NCBI RefSeq assembly: GCF_014202635.1
Contig: NZ_JACHHD010000003.1
Location: 62,001 to 126,000 of the forward strand
From: Faecalicoccus acidiformans
GTDB lineage: Bacteria; Bacillota_I; Bacilli_A; Erysipelotrichales; Erysipelotrichaceae
Direction: 5' to 3'
Length of the DNA: 64,000 bases
Below, piece by piece: positions 35,810 through 41,969 of this stretch. Below the pieces are notes generated by a model. The model had not been told where the DNA came from. It made no database searches and saw nothing but the letters and a program-made list of their open reading frames with translations. Numbering within the stretch: position 1 is the stretch's first letter; each line of letters opens with the position of its first letter. The translations under genes were made by a program, and so were the position numbers.

Positions 35810-37579
35810 ATGTATCAGGCTCTATATCGAAAATATCGACCTCAGACATTTGATGAGGTTGTAGGACAAAAACATATCATTCAAACATTAAAGAATGCGA
35901 TCGTACAAGACCGTATTGCACATGCTTATTTATTTTGTGGACCACGCGGTACGGGAAAGACATCCATCGCGAAGATCTTTGCGAAAATGTTAAATTGTGA
36001 AGATAAAGAACATGCTCCCTGTGGAGAATGCTTGAATTGCCAAATGGTTCAAAACGGAAGTCATCCGGATATTATTGAAATCGATGCGGCATCCAATAAT
36101 GGTGTAGATGAAGTCAGAGATTTGATTGATCGAGTCAAATATGCACCGATGCAAGGAACATATAAAATTTATATTATTGATGAAGTTCATATGATGACAA
36201 CAGGAGCTTTTAATGCTCTTTTAAAGACAATTGAAGAGCCGCCGGCTCATGTGGTCTTTATTTTGGCCACAACGGAACCGAATAAAGTCATTCCTACGAT
36301 TATTTCACGTTGTCAGCGTTTTGATTTTAACAAAGTCAGTCTGCAAGATCTGATCACTCGTCTTCAAATTGTTTGTCGATCCGAAAAAATCGATATCGAT
36401 GAAGAAGCTGTTTATTTGATTGCACAGCTGAGTGATGGCGGAATGCGAGATGCCCTTTCTATTTTAGATCAATGTACGGCATTTTGTACTTCCAACATAT
36501 CAATTGATGACGTCCGTCAAATCTATGGAGTCATGACGACAGCGGAATTAGGCACTTTGTTTTATGATTTGTATAAAGGAAATACAGAAGCCTTGATCAG
36601 GACTTTAAATGATGCGGAAGCTTCCGGGATGGATCTGAAGAGATTGACACAAGATATGATTTCCTTATTAAAAGACAGTCTGATTCTGGATCGTGCACCG
36701 CAGACTGGATTGGTATTACCGGCACATAAAGAAGTGATTCAGGAAAAATTTATGTTTTCCCCTTCCCCGTTCCGATTAAATGTATTGAATGAACTGATGG
36801 ATACTTATACTAAATTTCACTATGCCTCCAGTATTTTAGATTATCTGGAGACAGCATTTCTGAAATGTGTTCTAAATTCAGATATTTCAAAAGAATCAAA
36901 AATCGAACAAAAGGTGGAAAACAAATCCAAAGAAAATGGTATTTCTGAACCAAAAATCACGGATTCTTCATATGATTTATCTTCTGATTATTCAGAAATT
37001 GATAAAAAAGAGGAAAATAATGCCGAAAATACAACAAAAATCGATGATTTGAAAATATCTGATGTTTCACGTGAAACATTGAAACAGGATAGGAATGAAG
37101 ATCGTAAAATCAGATTAGAAGAAGAATATGTCTTGCAGCTGCTAGTCGGGGCACAAAAAAAGGAACGTCAGATTGATACACAGAAAATGAGTCAAAATGA
37201 GTATTATTTATCGGATCTGAAATTTGGAAGATTTGCGTCGACTCTTCGTAATGCGCATATAGTGGCCAGCGGAAAGAATTATATGATCGTTGGTGTGAAT
37301 TCAGAAATTGAAGCTAAAGAGATCAATTCCCTTCAGTTAGAAGAAGGATATGAATCCTTTACAGAATCCATCTTAGGAGTAACAAAAGTAGTTTTTGCGT
37401 TAGATTCAAAACAAGAACAAAAAGTGTTGGAAGATTTCAAAATCAGGTGGGCAGAAAAAACATTACCAGAAGCAGCTGAAGTTCAAATCGTTCGAAAATC
37501 TAAGGTATCATCCCCGCAAAATACAAAGGAAGAACAAATGAAAGAACTCTTCCCCACTTTAGAAATCGTTGAGGACTAG
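35810..37579 (+). CDS. dnaX: DNA polymerase III subunits gamma and tau
   Basis: 589 residues, clamp-loader ATPase. AAA+ module with Walker A FCGPRGTGKTSIAKIFAK, zinc-binding CxxxxxxxxCxxC (APCGECLNCQ), Walker B IIDEVHMM and sensor ISRCQRF. The region from about 365 to 440 is a charged, poorly conserved linker rich in Ser, Lys, Glu and Asn. A C-terminal domain for polymerase contact follows. Within the linker are a perfect parS site (37063-37078, read as DVSRET) and, shortly after, an in-frame A_AAA_AAG slippery heptamer at 37156-37162 with a -1 stop five codons on. The usual next gene ebfC is missing; recR follows directly. Confidence 0.95.
   Translation: MYQALYRKYRPQTFDEVVGQKHIIQTLKNAIVQDRIAHAYLFCGPRGTGKTSIAKIFAKMLNCEDKEHAPCGECLNCQMVQNGSHPDIIEIDAASNNGVDEVRDLIDRVKYAPMQGTYKIYIIDEVHMMTTGAFNALLKTIEEPPAHVVFILATTEPNKVIPTIISRCQRFDFNKVSLQDLITRLQIVCRSEKIDIDEEAVYLIAQLSDGGMRDALSILDQCTAFCTSNISIDDVRQIYGVMTTAELGTLFYDLYKGNTEALIRTLNDAEASGMDLKRLTQDMISLLKDSLILDRAPQTGLVLPAHKEVIQEKFMFSPSPFRLNVLNELMDTYTKFHYASSILDYLETAFLKCVLNSDISKESKIEQKVENKSKENGISEPKITDSSYDLSSDYSEIDKKEENNAENTTKIDDLKISDVSRETLKQDRNEDRKIRLEEEYVLQLLVGAQKKERQIDTQKMSQNEYYLSDLKFGRFASTLRNAHIVASGKNYMIVGVNSEIEAKEINSLQLEEGYESFTESILGVTKVVFALDSKQEQKVLEDFKIRWAEKTLPEAAEVQIVRKSKVSSPQNTKEEQMKELFPTLEIVED
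37063..37078. promoter_or_regulatory. parS: parS, ParB-binding site
   Basis: TGTTTCACGTGAAACA, a perfect 16-bp palindrome identical to the Bacillus parS consensus core. Embedded in dnaX, where it encodes VSRET. About 12 kb to the right of the oriC unwinding element and the only perfect site I found in the window. Confidence 0.93.
37156..37162 (+). promoter_or_regulatory. Candidate -1 frameshift site in dnaX
   Basis: The heptamer A AAA AAG is in the frame needed for -1 slippage (codons CAA AAA AAG). After slippage the reading continues GGA ACG TCA GAT TGA, so a product of about 455 residues would form instead of 589. This resembles the Escherichia coli gamma-making site, which uses the same heptamer. 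No obvious downstream stem-loop was found. Confidence 0.5.
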
Positions 37580-37587
37580 GAGGAAAT

Positions 37588-38172
37588 ATGTATCCTAAAA
37601 AATTTGAAGATTTAATTACCGCTTTTCAACAATTACCAGGTGTTGGACATAAAACAGCGGAACGTTATGCGTTTGAAGTGATGAATTGGACAAAAGAAAA
37701 ACAAGAAGAGTTTTTAGAGGGATTAAAGGTTTTATCTACCGGGATTGAAACTTGTCGAATCTGCGGAAATTTAAGTGAAGGAGATCTTTGTCCGATTTGT
37801 CTGGATGAAACAAGAGATACAAGTTTGATTTGTGTGGTACAGAGTCCTAAAGATATTGCGGCCGTAGAATCTATACAAGAGTATAAGGGTGTATATCATG
37901 TTTTAAATGGTGTGATCGATACATCTAAAGGGATTTTGCCGGAAGATCTACGTTTATCTTCTCTTTTACAGCGTGTGGAGGCAGGAAACGTAAAAGAAGT
38001 TATCTTGGCACTGGATCCCACTGTGGAAGGAGAAACGACTTCCCTTTATATTGAGACTTTATTAAAGGATAAAACACAGGTTACTCGTCCTGCATACGGA
38101 ATTCCAATTGGAGGACATTTGGATTATACCGATTCTTTAACGTTATTACGCGCTTTTCAAGGTAGAAAATAG
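37588..38172 (+). CDS. recR: Recombination protein RecR
   Basis: 194 residues. Helix-hairpin-helix at the N-terminus (FQQLPGVGHKTAERYAFEVM), a zinc finger CRICGNLSEGDLCPICLD, and a TOPRIM domain (LICVVQSPKDIAAVE, then LALDPTVEGETTSLYI). Forms a ring and a RecFOR loader with RecF and RecO. AGGAGG lies before the ATG, 8 nt after dnaX, where ebfC would be expected. Confidence 0.96.
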   Translation: MYPKKFEDLITAFQQLPGVGHKTAERYAFEVMNWTKEKQEEFLEGLKVLSTGIETCRICGNLSEGDLCPICLDETRDTSLICVVQSPKDIAAVESIQEYKGVYHVLNGVIDTSKGILPEDLRLSSLLQRVEAGNVKEVILALDPTVEGETTSLYIETLLKDKTQVTRPAYGIPIGGHLDYTDSLTLLRAFQGRK

Positions 38173-38186
38173 TATTTTAGGAGAAA

Positions 38187-38666
38187 TCATATGAGTGTTT
38201 TATGAATATTCATATCATTTCTCCTGTTTTTAATTCTTTTCATATGATTTTTCCCTATTTTTATCTATATATTATTATTTTCATATGAATAATTTATCGA
38301 TTTTCACATGTTCTTATAAAAAAATCAGATTTCAATTTTTATCATAAATACTTATATATTTATCTCATATGAAAATCATATTCTATATTTTTTATATGAT
38401 TTTAGCTTATGAAATTGATATGATTTGGAAATATCTGATCCTATGAATAATTTTTGATATTCTAAAAATATGATAAAAATCAAAAATTAAGAAAAAGATA
38501 TGTAATTGTAAAATGCGAACAATCATAGGAATTGCTTATGAATGATCCTACGCAATTATCTGCACATTAGATTTCATGTGAAATTCCTATGAAAAAATAG
38601 AAAAAACAAAAAAAATGTGATAAAATAAAAAAAACAATCAAACGAAACGTTAGGAAAATCATAGGA
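38187..38666. repeat. AT-rich array of palindromic octamers (TCATATGA / TCATAGGA)
   Basis: This 0.5-kb stretch between recR and the HTH gene carries no credible gene. It holds exact TCATATGA at 38187, 38240, 38281 and 38365; TCATAGGA at 38523 and 38659; and TCCTATGA (its complement) at 38439 and 38585. Degenerate versions occur at 38210 (TCATATCA), 38304 (TCACATGT), 38376, 38392, 38405, 38417 and 38572 (TTTCATGTGAAA). Most are flanked by T and A runs, giving TTTTCATATGAAAA-like palindromes. The last copy abuts the ribosome binding site of the HTH gene. Likely an operator or centromere-like array for that protein. Confidence 0.8.
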
Positions 38667-38679
38667 AAGGGGTTTTATA

Positions 38680-39225
38680 ATGGGAGAAGAAAAGCCTATT
38701 GATGTTTTCTACGACATGGATATTGCGCAGATATGCCAACATTTTTCTAAATCAAGAAATACGGTAGATAAAGCCATTGCGAAACTGATCAAAGACAATC
38801 CGGATAAAGATTGGAAATACAAAAATCCGGAGACGCGGCGGATCACTATCAAGGCTGAGGGAGTAGAAAGGTTATCAAAGTATTTCCGAAAGGAAAAACA
38901 TGAAGTTTCTACAGTGGAGATGGAACTTCGATATGAAAATGAAAAATTGAAAGCTATCATTGAAGAGAAAGAAAAGGCGCAGGCACAAATCGAAGCCCTC
39001 TATCAGGAACGCTTGGCTTTAGAGCTTGAAAAAAGCAAGCAGACTTTTCTTTTGGAAAATCAATCCAAAGAAGAAACTATCCAAAAACTTCAATTAGAAA
39101 ATGAAAGTCTTCGTGAAGAAACAGAATCGTTAGAAGTTATTCGTCAAAGACTAGAAGAGTATAAGAAAAAAGAAGAAGAATATAATGGAAAATCCTTCTT
39201 CTATCGTCTTACTCACAAATTTTAA
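38680..39225 (+). CDS. Uncharacterised HTH plus coiled-coil DNA-binding protein
   Basis: 181 residues with three visible parts. Residues 10-70 look like a winged or MerR-like helix-turn-helix (MDIAQICQHFSKSRNTVDKA, then a wing-like WKYKNPETRRITIKAEGVE). Residues 80-168 are a long heptad-rich coiled coil full of Glu, Lys, Leu and Gln. The last ten residues, SFFYRLTHKF, are aromatic and basic, like a membrane- or partner-binding tail. RacA of Bacillus and plasmid replication-associated DUF536 proteins share this layout; I cannot assign either. AAAGGGG lies 8 nt before the ATG. The upstream palindrome array is a probable binding region. The 3' end overlaps the convergent CYTH gene by 17 bp. Confidence 0.8.
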   Translation: MGEEKPIDVFYDMDIAQICQHFSKSRNTVDKAIAKLIKDNPDKDWKYKNPETRRITIKAEGVERLSKYFRKEKHEVSTVEMELRYENEKLKAIIEEKEKAQAQIEALYQERLALELEKSKQTFLLENQSKEETIQKLQLENESLREETESLEVIRQRLEEYKKKEEEYNGKSFFYRLTHKF

Positions 39226-39760
39226 ATGCCCTGGCTATTTTGCTGGGGCAATTTTTCTTATATTTCACCCCTATAATTGACAATATCTGATTAAATTCTG
39301 TAATCCCATCGTGATTCCTATGATATTCATATTCTATTTCATAATCCGTATGATTCGGATATACTGTTTTATCTGCACAAAGTTGAGCATTTTCACATTC
39401 ATAAACTTGTCGCGTGGTTGTAAATTGTGCTATTTGGTTTAAATCTTTAGGAATATGAAATTCCTGAAACCATGCTGTAATTTCTGAATCTTTAATTTTA
39501 GATACATCTTCAGTATCGATCTCTTTTTCTAATTCATAATGTGTAATATCATCTTTTCGGATCTTTAATGTCAAAATATGTTTGGTTCCTATTGTTCGAA
39601 TACGGAGTGCTCCGCCTTGTTTCTTTATTATCTGATCCGGGCTGTCATAATATGTATTAGTTTGGATCCAGGGTTTTGAAAATTCATATGTTTTTAGAAG
39701 AGTCTGGAATTCGTCTTCTCGTACAAGGATCTTTAATTCTCTTTCAATTGGTTTATCCAT
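39209..39760 (-). CDS. CYTH domain protein (YjbK-like)
   Basis: 183 residues. CYTH/triphosphate tunnel metalloenzyme fold: the N-terminal ExExK motif is in PIERELKILV, followed by TYYDSPDQIIKKQGGALRIR and HILTLKIRKDD, and acidic/basic strands up to ADKTVYPNHTDYEIEYEY. YjbK-type members are common in Bacillota; some hydrolyse inorganic triphosphate, but the role here is unproven. The ATG at 39760 follows GGAGG. It faces nadK divergently with about 60 bp between them. Confidence 0.88.
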   Translation of the reverse strand: MDKPIERELKILVREDEFQTLLKTYEFSKPWIQTNTYYDSPDQIIKKQGGALRIRTIGTKHILTLKIRKDDITHYELEKEIDTEDVSKIKDSEITAWFQEFHIPKDLNQIAQFTTTRQVYECENAQLCADKTVYPNHTDYEIEYEYHRNHDGITEFNQILSIIGVKYKKNCPSKIARAFKICE

Positions 39761-39821
39761 AAGACTTCCTCCTTTTTGAAAGTATGGTACAATAGAAAAA
39801 TCAGAAAGGAAAGGTGTTTCC

Positions 39822-40595
39822 ATGCGTTTTGGACTGATCGTACGAAATGATTCGCATTCAGATTCGGTGGCCCGCTACATAAAAGAACAATGTCTTCGAA
39901 TCGGGTGGATCTATGATGATGCCGCTCCTGAACTTTTGATTTCCATAGGAGGAGACGGAACGTTATTGCGCGGAATTCATCATTATATTGATCATCTGAA
40001 CAGAATCAGTGTTGTCGGGATCCACACAGGTACTCTTGGCTTTTATACGGATTATACCCAAGAAGAAGTCGATACATTTATTCATGACATACAGTTTCAC
40101 GAAGTCCAATACGAAGAAATGCCTTTGTTGGAAATGCAGATCGATGATTCATCGGATCGGCTATATGCTTTAAATGAGATGCGGATCGAATCGGTATCGC
40201 GAACACTTTCTTTAGATGTATCGATTGACGGAGAATGTTTTGAACATTGTACGGGGTCTGGCATCTGCATCAGTACACAAGCAGGGTCTACGGCAATCAA
40301 CCGTGCTTTACAAGGAGCTGTGATCGATGATGGGCTGCGGGTCTTGCAGCTTTGCGAAATCATGCCGATTTCACATAAGAATCATCACTCCCTAAGAAAT
40401 CCATATATCATGCGTTTAGATCGCCGCATCGAAGTGCAATCGGATTCTTTTATTTCGGCTAGAGTTTGTTATGATCATCTGGATCGCTCTTTGGATCAGG
40501 CAAAGCATTTATTGATTCAGACATCCCAAAAAAAAGTGCGCTTTGCGCGCTATCGACAGTATTCATATTTAAAGCGATTAAAAAATCTTTACTAA
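39822..40595 (+). CDS. nadK: NAD kinase
   Basis: 257 residues. Phosphorylates NAD to NADP. The GGDGT motif is ISIGGDGTLLRGIHHY near residue 45, then VGIHTGTLGFYTDY, the NE/S-type motif ALNEMRIES and TGSGICISTQAGSTAINRAL. No other domain. The stop overlaps the convergent rodA stop by 4 bp, and the terminator lies inside the rodA 3' end. A TACAAT at about 39788 may be its -10. Confidence 0.93.
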   Translation: MRFGLIVRNDSHSDSVARYIKEQCLRIGWIYDDAAPELLISIGGDGTLLRGIHHYIDHLNRISVVGIHTGTLGFYTDYTQEEVDTFIHDIQFHEVQYEEMPLLEMQIDDSSDRLYALNEMRIESVSRTLSLDVSIDGECFEHCTGSGICISTQAGSTAINRALQGAVIDDGLRVLQLCEIMPISHKNHHSLRNPYIMRLDRRIEVQSDSFISARVCYDHLDRSLDQAKHLLIQTSQKKVRFARYRQYSYLKRLKNLY

Positions 40596-41851
40596 ACCCT
40601 CTTTGAGATCCTTTGGGATCTTTTTTTGATTTTCTTGGGCCCTCCCTTTTTTAAGACGATGACTTTTTTAGAAACCGGAGAGAGATTCATAATGATCGCA
40701 AACGAAATAAAATAAGATAAAATACTGCTTCCGCCATAAGAGATCATCGGCAATGTGATTCCGGTGATGGGCACAAGACCTACGATCATTCCTAAGTTTT
40801 GGATCTGTTGGTAAACCATCATCGCAATGACGCCGATCACGATGAAACGATCGGTGCGATTCGTTGTGTTATAAGCGATCTTAAATAAAACAAAGTCAAA
40901 CAACAAGCAGATCACCAGCACAAAAGTGGTTCCTAAAAGACCAAAACATTGTCCGAAGGCCGCAAAGATAAAATCGGTGTGAGCCTCTGGAATCGCAATG
41001 ATGTCAGCTTGCAGACCATAACCGGTCAAACCGGCACTACCCAATGACAATAAGGCGGTATAAAGCTGATTTGAACTGCCCTGAATGTTCGATTCCGGAT
41101 CCAGCCAGGCATCGATTCGGCTCAATCGATAGTTGGAAATAAAAATCTCTAAAAAATCTCGTTGGAAAAAATAGAGATAAATGAACAAAAAGACGACAAA
41201 AACAATGGCTCCGCCTAAAATATAAAGATATTGTTTGCGGATCCCTGAACACATCAAAAGGATCAGCGTATTGACCAAGATGATGATCACGACTCCAGTA
41301 TCGGGTTGAAGAAAGATCAAAACTAAAGGAGGGATCAAGATCTTGGCTATCTTGATCAATAAAGTCCAGTCATCCTTCCAAGTGGGATCCGGATGTTGTT
41401 CCTGATGTGAACTGATAATCTTTGAAATCAAGACAATCAAAACGATCTTGATAAATTCACTGGGCTGAAAACTGGCAAAAGGCAAAGAAAACCAGGAGAC
41501 GGCACCGTTGATCGAAGTGGCAAAGGGAAGATGAAAGCTTCCGCCGCTGATACTGATGAGAATTCGCGAGATCAAAAGATAGATCAGACACCCCATTAGA
41601 AAGCGATAAGCTTTGTTCATGATTCGAAAAATGGCCTGGTTTTGAAAAGAACATAAGAAAAACATGGCCACAAATCCAATGATGTACCACATGATCTGAC
41701 GCATCATGTATCCATAGCCAGATCCGTCACTAATCAAATTAAAGGCATTGTATAACGCAAAAAAACTGGTTAGACCCATTACGATCAACATCACGATCAG
41801 ACCGACATCGATTCGAAATGTGAATTTTCCAATGGTAATGGTTTGTTTCAT
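40592..41851 (-). CDS. rodA: FtsW/RodA/SpoVE family SEDS glycosyltransferase
   Basis: 419 residues with about ten membrane segments. SEDS signature PITGITLPMISYGGSSILSY near the C-terminal end, plus FQPDTGVVIIILVNTLIL-type internal helices and the conserved FASFQPSEFIKIVLIVL stretch. These polymerise lipid II with a cognate class B PBP; RodA in elongation is more likely than FtsW as it stands outside a division cluster, but this is inference. The C-terminal tail is very basic (KKGGPKKIKKRSQRISK). AAAAGGAG before the ATG. Confidence 0.88.
   Translation of the reverse strand: MKQTITIGKFTFRIDVGLIVMLIVMGLTSFFALYNAFNLISDGSGYGYMMRQIMWYIIGFVAMFFLCSFQNQAIFRIMNKAYRFLMGCLIYLLISRILISISGGSFHLPFATSINGAVSWFSLPFASFQPSEFIKIVLIVLISKIISSHQEQHPDPTWKDDWTLLIKIAKILIPPLVLIFLQPDTGVVIIILVNTLILLMCSGIRKQYLYILGGAIVFVVFLFIYLYFFQRDFLEIFISNYRLSRIDAWLDPESNIQGSSNQLYTALLSLGSAGLTGYGLQADIIAIPEAHTDFIFAAFGQCFGLLGTTFVLVICLLFDFVLFKIAYNTTNRTDRFIVIGVIAMMVYQQIQNLGMIVGLVPITGITLPMISYGGSSILSYFISFAIIMNLSPVSKKVIVLKKGGPKKIKKRSQRISKRV
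40606..40627 (+). terminator. Terminator of nadK, inside the rodA 3' end
   Basis: AGATCC-TTT-GGGATCTTTTTTT on the plus strand. The same bases encode the penultimate codons of rodA on the other strand. Confidence 0.85.
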
Positions 41852-41933
41852 GCCCGTACTCCTTTTCGTTTTGTTGAGTAATAGTATATCATAGATTGGT
41901 TAGGAAAGAGAAAAGACAGGAAGTGAAAGATTC

Positions 41934-41963
41934 TTGAAATCCGCTTCTGTAAAAATTTATAAT
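41934..41963 (+). promoter_or_regulatory. Promoter of mutS with near-zero leader
   Basis: TTGAAA (41934-41939), 18-bp spacer, perfect TATAAT (41958-41963). The mutS ATG at 41970 lies 6 nt after the -10. Confidence 0.8.
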
Positions 41964-41969
41964 AAGAAT

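Noticed and set aside
38565-38590. Second, degenerate parS (TTTCATGTGAAA)
   Set aside because: It differs from parS at several positions including the central CG, and fits better as a member of the TCATATGA array.
38187-38666. Small protein-coding genes in the AT-rich array
   Set aside because: Dense stop codons in all frames and a repeated palindrome pattern; no start codon with a ribosome binding site apart from the HTH gene.
38680-39225. Calling the HTH/coiled-coil protein a plasmid replication initiator
   Set aside because: No other plasmid or phage genes nearby and the gene is too short for a Rep protein; the layout alone does not settle the function.
41934-41969. TTG start for MutS with 12 extra residues
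   Set aside because: The TTG is part of the -35 box of a well-spaced promoter; the ATG at 41970 agrees with the usual MutS N-terminus.
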